Positions 1 to 8,272 of a stretch of 64,000 nucleotides of DNA are shown one piece after another; positions within the stretch are counted from its first letter, which is position 1; each line of letters begins with the position of its first letter. The stretch spans positions 9,963,025 to 10,027,024 of the forward strand of contig NZ_CP026498.1 in NCBI RefSeq assembly GCF_002953255.1. The letters run 5' to 3'. The notes beneath the pieces were generated by a model that saw nothing but the letters and a program-made list of their open reading frames with translations, ran no database searches and was not told the origin of the DNA. The position numbers and the translations under genes are program-made. This stretch comes from Streptomyces sp. CB01881 (GTDB lineage Bacteria; Actinomycetota; Actinomycetes; Streptomycetales; Streptomycetaceae).

Positions 1-2
1 GC

Positions 3-80
3 GGGGCGCGGTTCGCGCTGCAGACCATGTGCGAGGCGGGCGGCCTGGCCAACGCCACCATCCTGGAGGCCCTGGACTGA
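3..80 (+). CDS. Thiolase family protein, C-terminal fragment (5' end outside window)
   Basis: Only the last 25 codons are present. They read GARFALQTMCEAGG followed by LANATILEALD and a TGA stop. The Leu-Gln-Thr-Met-Cys-Glu-Gly/Ala-Gly-Gly stretch is the conserved C-terminal active-site region of acetyl-CoA acetyltransferases, where this Cys acts as the acid/base. The enzyme would condense or cleave acyl-CoA in beta-oxidation or acetoacetyl-CoA metabolism. It is convergent with the HxlR regulator downstream. The family is recognisable, but the substrate cannot be inferred from this fragment. Confidence 0.75.
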   Translation, partial: GARFALQTMCEAGGLANATILEALD

Positions 81-159
81 GCCCGGGAGGCCTGGCGTCC
101 CGACACCCGCCCCGACCGCGTCGGCACGACCGTGCCGCCCCGACCGCGTCGGCCCGCCC

Positions 160-708
160 CTACTGCGGCTGCGCCTCCGCGGCCGTTCCGACCGGCGCGA
201 GCAGACGGTGGGGGCGGGCCAGCGCGCGGGAGACCGGATCCGGGCGGACGTCGGGCGACGCCCCCGGCCCCGGGCGCATCGTCACCTCGCCCGGCGGCAC
301 GGCCGGGCCCCCGCAGTGCGGGCAGGAGCCGGCCAGGTCGAGGTCGGTGCCGCAGGTCGCGTGCGAGAAGACGCGCCTGGGTCCGCCGGCCGAGGCATGG
401 CGGCCGCCCCAGCGGGCCAGTGTGTAGACCGGCATCCAGAGTTCGAGGCCCACGTCGGTGAGCAGGTAGCCGTGGCGCAGCGGTGCCTGCTGGTAGGGCT
501 CCTTGCGCAACACCCCGGCCGCCACCAGGGCGTGCAGCCGCGAGGTGAGGACGGCGCGCGGGATGCCGAGGTGGACGAGGAAGTCGTTGAAGCGCTGGAC
601 CCCGTAGAAGGCGTCGCGGACGATCAGCAGGCTCCATCGTTCGCCGACCACCTCCAGGGCACGGGCCAGTGAGCAGTCCTGCTGTTCGTAGTCGGTTCCG
701 AGCGCCAT
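160..708 (-). CDS. HxlR-family winged-helix transcriptional regulator
   Basis: This 182-aa protein begins with the HxlR/DUF24 hallmark: a Cys near residue 12 (QQDCSLARALEVVGERW), then LLIVRDAFYGVQRFNDF and LTSRLHALVAAGVL, which form the winged helix (about residues 10-100). The C-terminal tail carries a lone Cys and a CPHC motif (about residues 118-135) that could bind metal; this extension is not part of the core HxlR fold. It is divergent from an MFS exporter with a 135-bp shared promoter region containing a GTTCA-A-TGAAC palindrome, so it probably represses that exporter in response to a small molecule or redox signal. The ligand is unknown. Confidence 0.88.
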   Translation of the reverse strand: MALGTDYEQQDCSLARALEVVGERWSLLIVRDAFYGVQRFNDFLVHLGIPRAVLTSRLHALVAAGVLRKEPYQQAPLRHGYLLTDVGLELWMPVYTLARWGGRHASAGGPRRVFSHATCGTDLDLAGSCPHCGGPAVPPGEVTMRPGPGASPDVRPDPVSRALARPHRLLAPVGTAAEAQPQ

Positions 709-738
709 GCGGCTCAGCGTAGTCCAGGCGGATTATGG

Positions 739-749
739 GTTCAATGAAC
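739..749. promoter_or_regulatory. Candidate HxlR operator between hxlR-like gene and MFS exporter
   Basis: A perfect palindrome, GTTCA-A-TGAAC, sits in the divergent intergenic region. A related half-palindromic element, GGTTCATTCACC, lies at 784-795, closer to the exporter start. Two similar TTCA-type elements in a short divergent region suit autoregulation plus repression of the exporter. The assignment to the HxlR protein is inferred from position only. Confidence 0.4.
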
Positions 750-843
750 AGACTTACAGTGGTAGCGTGCTGCGCGACTTGAAGGTTCATTCACCAGACT
801 CATGGCGCACCCGCCTCATGGTCTGTGACTCGGAGGGAACGCC

Positions 844-2376
844 ATGTCCCGCGCACCATCGGGCTCCGCGCCGTCGGGCTCAGCGCCATCGGGCTGTGCG
901 GCGCCGGACTCTGGGCCGTCGGGCTCAGCGCCATCGACCGCCGTGCCGGCCGACTCCGTACCGGCCACCCCCCGGCGGGCCGCCGGCGCCCGTGCCGCGG
1001 TCCCGGTCCGCACCCGTGCCACCCTGCTCACCGCCTGCCTGGCGACCGCGCTGGTCACCATCGCCTACACCGCCCCCACCTCCTCGCTCGCCGCCACCGC
1101 CGACGTCCTCCACCTCGGCGCCGGCGGGCGGACGTGGATCCTCACCAGCACCCTGATCGGCCTCGCCGCCCTGCTGCTCACCGCCGGGAGCGCCGCCGAC
1201 GACCACGGCCGCAAGCGGGTCTTCACCTCCGGTGTGCTGCTCCTCTCCGTCGCCGCAGCGCTCGGCGCACTCGCACCCGGTGGCGGCGTGTACCTCGCCT
1301 CCCGGGTCCTCCTGGGCGCCGCCTCCGCGGCGATCCTGGCACCCGCGCTCGGGCTGGTCAGCCATGCCCACCCACCAGGCCCCGGCCGGATCCGGGCCCT
1401 CGGCACCTGGGGCGCGGCGGTCGGCCTCGGCATCGCACTCGGGCCGGTCTACGGGGCGCTGGTCCAGCAGACGGCCGGCTGGCGCGCGGTGAACGGTGGG
1501 ATCGCGGTGGCCGCCGCCGCAGTGGCCGTCGCGGCAACCGCCGTCCTGACCGAGTCGCGCGCCGGGCACCCGCGCGCTCTCGACCCGTACGGCGTACTGA
1601 CCCTGGCTGCCGGGACGTCCTTCCTGATCGCCGGCCTCGCGCAGGGACGGACGGGCTGGGGCCGGACGCCGGTGCTGGTGCTGCTCGCCCTCGGGGCACT
1701 GTTGCTCGCGCTGTTCCTCGTGGCGGAGTCACTGGTCGCGGAGCCGATGCTGGACCTCGCACTGTTCCGCAACCCCGGTTTCGTGGCCGCCACCGGCGGA
1801 GCGCTGTTCACGGGGCTCGCGGTGGTCGGGTTCATGAGCTACCTGCCGTCCCTCCTCGGGAGCGTGCTCGGCCTCTCCGGCCTCGCGGCCGCCGAGGTGC
1901 TGGCACTCTGGTCCGGCCTGTCCGTGGTCGCCGCCCTCCAGGCCCGCCGACTCGCCGACCGGATGTCCGCCACCACCCAGGTCGCGACCGGCCTCCTGCT
2001 CTCCGGTCTCGGCCAGGCCGGGCTGTACGGGCTCACCCCGGGCACACCATGGGAACGGCTCGCGCCGGGCCTGGTCGTCGCAGGCATCGGCAGCGGCATC
2101 CTCAACGCCGCGCTGGCCCGCCTCGCGGTCAGCAGCGTCCCGCCCCACCGTGCGGCCATGGGCTCCGGCGCCAACAACACCGCCCGCTACCTCGGCTCCG
2201 CCCTGGGCGTCGCCATCACCGTGGCCGTCGCGTCCTCCACCTCCTCGCCCCCCGCAGGCGCCGACCGCGCCACCCTCGTGGCCTCCTTCCTCTGCCTCCT
2301 CGGCGCCGCCCTCACCCTCACCACCCGCACCCGCACCCGCACCCGCACCCGGCGGCCGGTCGCCCCCGTTGCGTAG
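844..2376 (+). CDS. MFS transporter (drug:H+ antiporter type, DHA2-like)
   Basis: This 510-aa polytopic membrane protein has the MFS signature after the second helix (AADDHGRKRVF, about residues 118-128) and a long run of hydrophobic segments from residue 58 to 500, consistent with 12-14 helices. A strong Shine-Dalgarno (GGAGGG at 832-837) precedes the ATG by 6 bases. The first 40 residues are a low-complexity run of Ala-Pro-Ser-Gly-Ser repeats, unusual for this family, and the C-terminus has an Arg-Thr repeat. Divergence from an HxlR regulator suggests an inducible efflux pump. The substrate is not predictable. Confidence 0.88.
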   Translation: MSRAPSGSAPSGSAPSGCAAPDSGPSGSAPSTAVPADSVPATPRRAAGARAAVPVRTRATLLTACLATALVTIAYTAPTSSLAATADVLHLGAGGRTWILTSTLIGLAALLLTAGSAADDHGRKRVFTSGVLLLSVAAALGALAPGGGVYLASRVLLGAASAAILAPALGLVSHAHPPGPGRIRALGTWGAAVGLGIALGPVYGALVQQTAGWRAVNGGIAVAAAAVAVAATAVLTESRAGHPRALDPYGVLTLAAGTSFLIAGLAQGRTGWGRTPVLVLLALGALLLALFLVAESLVAEPMLDLALFRNPGFVAATGGALFTGLAVVGFMSYLPSLLGSVLGLSGLAAAEVLALWSGLSVVAALQARRLADRMSATTQVATGLLLSGLGQAGLYGLTPGTPWERLAPGLVVAGIGSGILNAALARLAVSSVPPHRAAMGSGANNTARYLGSALGVAITVAVASSTSSPPAGADRATLVASFLCLLGAALTLTTRTRTRTRTRRPVAPVA

Positions 2377-2590
2377 GAAGTCGACCCGGCCGACTTCCCG
2401 TGCAAGTCGCACGCGCGCGAGACGGGCGGATTCCACCAGCCAGACGGAGTAGAAGGTCGGCCCGGCCGACTTCCTGTGCAGGGCGCACGCGCGGGAGCGA
2501 ACCTGGGCCGGAGGAGCCGGGGAGGGCTCCCGTTGCGGGGCGAGGTGGCGGAGCAGGAAGTCGGATCCGTCGACTTCCCGTGCGGGCGAT
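2376..2590. repeat. Three-copy palindromic module in the 383-bp gap between MFS and sensor-phosphatase genes
   Basis: The gap contains three related inverted repeats. Copy 1 (2376-2398) is GGAAGTCG-n7-CGACTTCC. Copy 2 (2452-2474) is a variant centred on the palindrome GTCGGCC-C-GGCCGAC (2456-2470). Copy 3 (2556-2578) is again GGAAGTCG-n7-CGACTTCC. Copies 1 and 2 are each followed by a second small hairpin (GTGC-n5-GCAC) and GCGCG; copy 3 is followed by a degenerate GTGCGGGCGATG. Spacing between copies is 76 and 104 bp. They could be operators, mRNA hairpins or a REP-like element; no gene is apparent here. Confidence 0.7.
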
Positions 2591-2759
2591 GAGGCCCGCC
2601 GACCGGGCCCGCGGCAGGGTGTGGTCGGGTCCGCCGGCGTCGGGGCCGGTGGGCGGGTGGGGGCCGTTTCGGGTGGGGTGGGTGGAACGAGCGGGGCTGC
2701 GGGGCCGCGTGGGAAGATGGCAGAGCTGGTGGAAACGATCTCCGGGCGGTTCTCTGGCT

Positions 2760-5700
2760 ATGGTGAACGAGCAGCGTGATGCCGGTGAGCCCAGGCGGCC
2801 GCGTCAGGACGCCCTGCTGATGGTGCCGATCGCGACCGCGCTGATCGAGGCCGACGGGCGCATCCTGCACTGGAGCAACGACGCCGAGGCACTGCTCGGT
2901 TACACGGCCGAGGAGGCGATCGGCGCGCGGGCCGCGCAGTTGCTGGCCTCGGACGAGCAGCGGCCGGAGGTGCTGGAGCTGTTCCAGGAGATCCTGGACG
3001 GCCGTGGCTGGTCGGGCGTGTTCCCGGTCCGGCACCGGGACGGGCACCACGTCAACCTGGAGTTCCGCACCCACCCGATCTCGGGGCCGGGCGGCAGCCC
3101 GCTGGTGCTCGCGGTGGCGTCCGACGTGACGACGCTGCGCCGGATCCAGGCGGATCTCGCCGTCCTCGACGGGTTCTTCACGCAGTCCCCGGTCGGGATG
3201 GGCGTGTTCGACACCCGGCTCGCCTTCGTCCGGCTGAACGACGCGCTGGCCAGGGTGAACGGCCTGCCGGCCGACGCGCACCTGGGACACCGTCTCACCG
3301 AACTGCTGCCCGGGATCAACGGGGCGGAGAGCGAGGCGGTGATGCGGCAGGTGCTGGAGAGCGGCGAACCCGTGCTGGACTCACGCTCGCACGGCCGCAC
3401 CCCGGGCGATCCCGAGCACGACCACGCCTGGTCGGCCTCCTACTTCCGGCTGGAGGACCCGGCCGGGGAGATCCTCGGGGTGAGTTCGACCGTCATCGAC
3501 ATCACCGAGCGGTCCCGCGCGGACGCCCGGGCGGCCCGGGCGCAGGAGCGGCTGGCGCTGCTGGTCGACGCCACCGCCTCGATCGGCACCACGCTGGACC
3601 TGCGGCAGACCGCCCGCGAACTGGCCGACGCCATGGTGCCCAGGGTCGCGGACATCAGCGGCGTGTTCGCGTTGGAGGCGCTGGTCGCCGGGCGCAACGT
3701 GGAGCCGCTGGACCCCACCGCCCCGCAGCTGGTGCGCCGGCTGGCGCTCGCCACCACCGACCCGCTCTACCCGGCCGAGGCCCTGCCGGTGGACACGGTG
3801 TACGAGGTGGCCCCGGACTCCCCGTACGCGCGGGCGCTGGCCACCGGCCGCACGGTGGTGGTGCCGTCCTGGGAGCTGCCGATGCTGAGCCGGGGGCTCT
3901 CCGAGAGCCGTCGCCAGGCGTATCTCGGCGACCGGCCGCGTTCGGTGCGGATCACTCCGCTGGTGGCGCGCGGCACCACGCTGGGCATGGTGGTGTACTC
4001 GCGGCGCGGCGAGCGGGAGTCCTTCGCCGAGGCGGACATCACGCTCGGTGACGAGCTTGCGTCGCGGGCCGCCGTGGCGATCGACAACGCCCGGCTCTAC
4101 CTGCGCCAGCACCAGACCGTGCTCGCCCGGCAGCAGGCGCTGCGCGAGGCGAAGGCCGCGCAGGAACGGCTGGCGCTGGTCAACTCGGCATCGGCGCGGA
4201 TCGGCACCACGCTCGATCTCGCCCAGACCGCCAAGGAGTTGGCCGAGGTGGCGACGCCCAGGCTGGCCGACACCGTGGTGGTGGAGGTGCTGGACGACCT
4301 GGTGCGCGGCGAGCGCGAGGCCCGCGCGCTGGCGGACGGCTCGGCGGTGCTGCGCCGGATGGCGTTCCACTCGGCGCACGGTTCGACGCTGGAGCCGATC
4401 GACCGCACCGGAGGGGTGCAGCGGTTCCGGCCGAGTTCGCCGTACGCGTGGAGCCTGGCGAACCGCAAGCCGGTGCTGGTGCCGCGGATGGACGCGGCGG
4501 GCATGGCCTGGTTCGCCGACGACCCGGTCCGCAGAGCCGCGGTCCGCACGCAGAACGTCCGGTCGTTCATGGTGGTGCCGCTGATCGCCCGGGGTTCGCC
4601 GGTCGGCGTGGCCGGCTTCTACCGGACCGTGGTGGAGCGCCCGTACGAGGACGACGACCTGGCGCTGGCCGGGGAGTTGGCGGTGCGGGCCGCGGTGTCG
4701 ATCGACAACGCGCTGCTGTTCACCCGCGAGCGCGACGCGGCGGCGGCCCGCCAGCGCGCCCTGGACGAGGCCTGGGCGGCGCAGCAGCGGCTGTCACTGC
4801 TCAACGAGGCCAGCACCCGGATCGGCACCACGCTGGATCTGCACCGCACCGCCGAGGAGTTGGTGGAGGTGGTGATCCCGCGCTTCGCCGACTTCGTCAC
4901 CGTCGACCTGCGCGAGGCGGTCCTGAGCGGCGACGAGCCGAGCCCCGTCCCGGACGACGGCACGGTGCTGCTGCGGGCGGTCGCCGTCGGCGAGGCCAAC
5001 GCGAACGGGGTGCTGGCGGGGGCCGCCGACCAGGTGGGCTCGAACTCGCAGTCCGCGAAGGTGTACGCGGAGAGCCTGCGGACGGGGCGCTCGATCCTGG
5101 TGTCGGAAGTCGACGAGGCGGCGCTGCGGCGGATCGTCGCGTCGCCGGACCGGGTCCAGCCGGGTCTCGACGCCGGGATCCACTCCTACCTGATGGTGCC
5201 GCTGCTGGCGCGCGGACTGGTGCTGGGCGGCGCCGAGTTCATCCGGATCCGCAACCCGGTGCCGTTCGGCCAGGCGGACCGGGCGCTGGCCGAGGAGCTG
5301 GCCGCGCGGACGGCCCTGGCGATGGACAACGGCCGGCTCTACCGCCGCGAGCGGGACACCGCGCTCACGCTGCAGCGCAGCCTGCTGCCGCAGGAGATCC
5401 ACCGCACGCTGGGGCTGGAGATCGCCTACCGGTACCTGCCGAGCAGCGTGGTCAGCGAGGTCGGCGGCGACTGGTTCGATGTCGTGCCGCTCTCGTCGGG
5501 GCGGGTCGCGCTGGTGGTCGGCGACGTGATGGGCCACGGCATCCGGGCCGCCGCCACGATGGGGCAACTCCGTACGGTGGCCCGCACGTTGATCACGCTG
5601 GAGCTGGATCCCGCACGGGTACTGCACCGGCTGGACGAGGCCACCACGGCACTCGGCGAGGGCCAGTTCGCGACCTGCGTCTGCGTGGTGTACGACCCGG

Positions 5701-6446
5701 TGGAACGCCTCTGCACCGCCGCCTGCGCGGGCCACCTGCCGCCGGTGGTGGCCGACAACGAGGGCGGGGCACGGCTGGTCGACCTGCCGCCCGGCGCACC
5801 GCTCGGGGTCGGCGGAGTCCCGTTCGAGAGCGTCGAGTTCACGCTCCCGGAGGAGGGCATCCTGGCGATGTACACGGACGGCCTGGTCGAGCGCCGGGGC
5901 CGCGACCTGGACGAGGGCCTGGACCAGCTCTGCCGGACCATCGCCGCCCGGCACCGCTCGCTGGAGCAGACCTGCGACGCCGTCCTGGCCGAACTCACCG
6001 GCCGCACCAGCGAGGACGACATCGCGATCATCCTGGCGCAGGTCCGGCCCGCCGGCGCCGACCGGATCGCCACCCTGCCGCTCACCGACGACCACGCGAT
6101 GGTCGCGCACTCGCGCCGGTTCACCCGCGACACGCTCATCGGCTGGGGTCTCGCCCCGCTCGCCGACTGGGCGGAGCTGCTCACCAGCGAGTTGATCACC
6201 AACGCCCTCGTGCACGCCGGATCCCCCACCCAGCTCAGGCTGTTCTACAACCGACTGCTCACCGTGGAGGTCGCCGACCGGGACGCCGGGTCGCCCCGGA
6301 TGCGGCGCGCACGCGAGGAGGACGAGGGCGGACGCGGCATGCACCTGGTCAACGAGCTCGCCCACCGCTGGGGCAGCCGGCGCACCCGGGACGGCAAGGT
6401 GGTCTGGTTCGAGCTGGAGCTGCCCCCGGGCACGTCGGCCCGCTGA
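2760..6446 (+). CDS. PAS/PAS/GAF/GAF/GAF-SpoIIE (PP2C) phosphatase-HATPase sensor protein
   Basis: A 1228-aa soluble signalling protein. Domain order is PAS 1 (about 15-125), PAS 2 (about 130-250), three GAF domains (about 265-440, 455-650, 665-855), a SpoIIE-type PP2C Ser/Thr phosphatase (about 870-1095, with EVGGDWFDV and GDVMGHG metal-binding Asp motifs and a late EDDIAI) and an anti-sigma-type HATPase (about 1100-1228, N-box ELITNALVHA). Such proteins dephosphorylate anti-anti-sigma factors and often also carry the opposing RsbW-like kinase, tuning alternative sigma factors. Each GAF begins with nearly the same phrase (QERLALL..A.A.IGTTLDL), showing tandem duplication. The open frame extends upstream to 825, but that part overlaps the MFS gene. 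ATG 2760 is chosen because coding-like protein begins there; its ribosome site is weak. Confidence 0.9.
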   Translation: MVNEQRDAGEPRRPRQDALLMVPIATALIEADGRILHWSNDAEALLGYTAEEAIGARAAQLLASDEQRPEVLELFQEILDGRGWSGVFPVRHRDGHHVNLEFRTHPISGPGGSPLVLAVASDVTTLRRIQADLAVLDGFFTQSPVGMGVFDTRLAFVRLNDALARVNGLPADAHLGHRLTELLPGINGAESEAVMRQVLESGEPVLDSRSHGRTPGDPEHDHAWSASYFRLEDPAGEILGVSSTVIDITERSRADARAARAQERLALLVDATASIGTTLDLRQTARELADAMVPRVADISGVFALEALVAGRNVEPLDPTAPQLVRRLALATTDPLYPAEALPVDTVYEVAPDSPYARALATGRTVVVPSWELPMLSRGLSESRRQAYLGDRPRSVRITPLVARGTTLGMVVYSRRGERESFAEADITLGDELASRAAVAIDNARLYLRQHQTVLARQQALREAKAAQERLALVNSASARIGTTLDLAQTAKELAEVATPRLADTVVVEVLDDLVRGEREARALADGSAVLRRMAFHSAHGSTLEPIDRTGGVQRFRPSSPYAWSLANRKPVLVPRMDAAGMAWFADDPVRRAAVRTQNVRSFMVVPLIARGSPVGVAGFYRTVVERPYEDDDLALAGELAVRAAVSIDNALLFTRERDAAAARQRALDEAWAAQQRLSLLNEASTRIGTTLDLHRTAEELVEVVIPRFADFVTVDLREAVLSGDEPSPVPDDGTVLLRAVAVGEANANGVLAGAADQVGSNSQSAKVYAESLRTGRSILVSEVDEAALRRIVASPDRVQPGLDAGIHSYLMVPLLARGLVLGGAEFIRIRNPVPFGQADRALAEELAARTALAMDNGRLYRRERDTALTLQRSLLPQEIHRTLGLEIAYRYLPSSVVSEVGGDWFDVVPLSSGRVALVVGDVMGHGIRAAATMGQLRTVARTLITLELDPARVLHRLDEATTALGEGQFATCVCVVYDPVERLCTAACAGHLPPVVADNEGGARLVDLPPGAPLGVGGVPFESVEFTLPEEGILAMYTDGLVERRGRDLDEGLDQLCRTIAARHRSLEQTCDAVLAELTGRTSEDDIAIILAQVRPAGADRIATLPLTDDHAMVAHSRRFTRDTLIGWGLAPLADWAELLTSELITNALVHAGSPTQLRLFYNRLLTVEVADRDAGSPRMRRAREEDEGGRGMHLVNELAHRWGSRRTRDGKVVWFELELPPGTSAR

Positions 6447-6564
6447 CCACCCACGACAACCGTCGTTTGTCGCCGTTCCCGTGCGGTTGTTCGCCCGCGT
6501 GGCCCCGGGGGGCTTGGCTTGGCCCCGGCAGAAGGAACCGGCCCGAAACACCGAGGAGCACATC

Positions 6565-6981
6565 GTGGACCAGCTCGACCCCCGTACCGTCGTGGAGCGT
6601 TACGTCACCGCCATCGCCACCGGCGACCTCCCCACCGCGGTGGCCTCGTTCGCCGAGAACGCCACCTGGTCCTACCCCGGGGACCTGCCGCTGTCGCGGG
6701 TCTGGGACGGCCGGGACGCCATCGTCGAGGACTTCCTCGGCTCGGTGGGCACCCTGTTCGCCCCCGGCGGTTCCCCGCAGGTGACGCTCACCGGCCTGCT
6801 GGCGGACGGCCCGCAGGTGGTCGCCGAGTGGACCGCCCGCGGCACGGCGGCCAACGGCTCCGCCTACCACAACCAGTGCCTCGGCATCTTCACCGTCGAG
6901 AACGGCCTGATCACCGCGGTGCGCGAGTACCTGGACACTCACCACGCGGCGCGCACGCTGTTCGCGGACCAGGTCTCCTGA
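6565..6981 (+). CDS. SnoaL-like / nuclear-transport-factor-2-fold protein
   Basis: A 138-aa single-domain protein beginning VDQLDPRTVVERYVTAIATGD. The VxRYxxAiatGDlxtavasFAenatW pattern and the later VxaEWTxRGTxxNGxxYxNqclgiFtVENGlItavREYlDT are typical of the NTF2-like/SnoaL fold, which covers polyketide cyclases, epoxide hydrolases and ketosteroid-isomerase-like enzymes. GTG 6565 is preferred over the upstream in-frame GTG 6481 because GAGGAG lies 6 bases upstream. It follows the sensor-phosphatase gene on the same strand after 118 bp. The catalytic role is unknown. Confidence 0.82.
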   Translation: MDQLDPRTVVERYVTAIATGDLPTAVASFAENATWSYPGDLPLSRVWDGRDAIVEDFLGSVGTLFAPGGSPQVTLTGLLADGPQVVAEWTARGTAANGSAYHNQCLGIFTVENGLITAVREYLDTHHAARTLFADQVS

Positions 6982-7125
6982 CCGGCGGCCGACGGTGGAC
7001 TGACGGTGGGCCACCGGTGGCCCACCGGTCGTCCGGCAGGCGGCCCACCGCCGGCCGGAGTCCGTCGGCACCGCCGCCGCGCGTTCACGGCGCCTGCCCC
7101 CGGCGGCGCACGAGCGATGACGCAC

Positions 7126-7187
7126 AGGCGTGAGGGCGCAGGCATGAGGGCACAGGCATGAGGGCGCAGGCGTGAGGGCGCAGGCGG
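7126..7187. repeat. 14-bp tandem repeat, 4 copies plus partial
   Basis: A 14-bp unit of the form AGGCRTGAGGGCRC is repeated head-to-tail at 7126, 7140, 7154 and 7168, then breaks down. It ends 18 bp before the stop codon of the minus-strand QueA-family gene, in the convergent gap after the SnoaL-like gene. It looks like a slippage-generated minisatellite; no open frame of interest runs through it. Confidence 0.75.
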
Positions 7188-7204
7188 GCGAGCCCGTGCA
7201 GGAC

Positions 7205-8272
7205 CTAATCGGGGAGCAGCAGATTGACGTCGCCGAACTCGTGCCACAGGTAGCGGTGGTGGACCGCTTCCGCGTAGCAGCGTGCCAGGAGTGGGCGGCC
7301 GGCGACGGCGGCGAGCATCAGCAGGTGGGAGGCGCGGGGCTCGTGCCAGCCGGTGAGGAGGCCGTCCACGGCCTGGACGCCGCGTTCGGGGGTGATCACC
7401 AACTCGGTCCAGCCGCCCGCCTCATGGACGGTTCCGTCCGGGGCGGCCGCCGATTCCAGGGCGCGGACGACGGTCGTACCGACCGCGATCACCCGGCCGC
7501 CACCGGCCCGGACGTGGCCCACCAGACGGGCGGTGGCGGCCGGGACCTGGAACCGCTCGGCGTACGGGACCTCGTGCGCCTCCGGGGAGGCGACGCCGGT
7601 GTGCAGGGTGATCGGCGCGACCAGCACCCCCCGCCCGGCCAGCCGGGCCACCACCTCTGCGCTGAACGGGCGGCCTGCGCTGGGCATTTCGCTGCTGCCG
7701 GGGACGGTCGCGAAGACCGTCTGGTAGGCCTCGATCGGCCAGTCGCCGTCCACGTAGCCGTACCGGATGGCCCTACCGTGACGGGGCAGGTAGTCCAACA
7801 GCGGAGCGGGCAGGTCGAGTCGGGCGTACCAGAGGCGGGCCGTGAACGGCTCGACGAGCTCGGCCGAGGCGCCGCCCGGCAACTCCACCCGCAGCCCGGG
7901 GCGGGCCGGGGACTCCGCCGGCGGGTAGTAGGCGGGGGCCCCGCCGGGCACCGTACGGCGCAACTCCACCAGGAAGGAGCCGCGTTGGTCGGGCTGCGCG
8001 GAGGACAGGTGCAGCCCGACGGCGGTGCCGTCCGGCAGCCGTCCGGCCAGGGCGGCGGGCAGGGTGGCCGAGTTGTTGACCACCAGCAGGTCCCCGGGGC
8101 GCAGCACCTCCGGCAGGTCGGTGAAGCGACGGTGCTCGACGGTTCCCGCGTCGCGGCGGCCGACCAGCATCCGCACGCCGTCGCGGGCCGTGCCACGGGC
8201 CTCCGCCGGTGCGCGGGCCGAGAGTTCGGGCGGGACGGTGACGTCGATCCCGGGATCGGTGAGTGCGGTCAT
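7205..8272 (-). CDS. QueA-family S-adenosylmethionine:tRNA ribosyltransferase-isomerase-like protein
   Basis: A 355-aa protein of the QueA fold. Canonical QueA transfers and isomerises the ribosyl group of SAM onto preQ1 in tRNA during queuosine synthesis. Supporting segments are DLPEVLRPGDLLVVNNSATLPA, RPGLRVELPGG, LDYLPRHGRAIRYGY, EAYQTVFATVPGSSEMPSAGRPFS and VIAVGTTVVRALESA. The usual LHVGxGTFxPV motif reads LHTGVASPEAHEVPYAE, so substrate handling may have diverged. The start overlaps the SDR stop by 4 bases, so the two genes are translationally coupled. No other queuosine gene is in the window, and a role in tRNA modification is not certain. Confidence 0.8.
   Translation of the reverse strand: MTALTDPGIDVTVPPELSARAPAEARGTARDGVRMLVGRRDAGTVEHRRFTDLPEVLRPGDLLVVNNSATLPAALAGRLPDGTAVGLHLSSAQPDQRGSFLVELRRTVPGGAPAYYPPAESPARPGLRVELPGGASAELVEPFTARLWYARLDLPAPLLDYLPRHGRAIRYGYVDGDWPIEAYQTVFATVPGSSEMPSAGRPFSAEVVARLAGRGVLVAPITLHTGVASPEAHEVPYAERFQVPAATARLVGHVRAGGGRVIAVGTTVVRALESAAAPDGTVHEAGGWTELVITPERGVQAVDGLLTGWHEPRASHLLMLAAVAGRPLLARCYAEAVHHRYLWHEFGDVNLLLPD

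Noticed and set aside
825..2759. Continuous open frame making the sensor phosphatase 1873 aa long
   Set aside because: The upstream 645 codons are an Arg/Pro/Gly-rich shadow of the MFS gene in another frame and of the repeat region. Domain-like protein begins only at ATG 2760.
4448..6784. Long plus-strand frame of 778 aa inside the sensor phosphatase
   Set aside because: Low-complexity Gly/Arg/Pro translation in the wrong frame of a well-supported multi-domain gene; a typical high-GC shadow.
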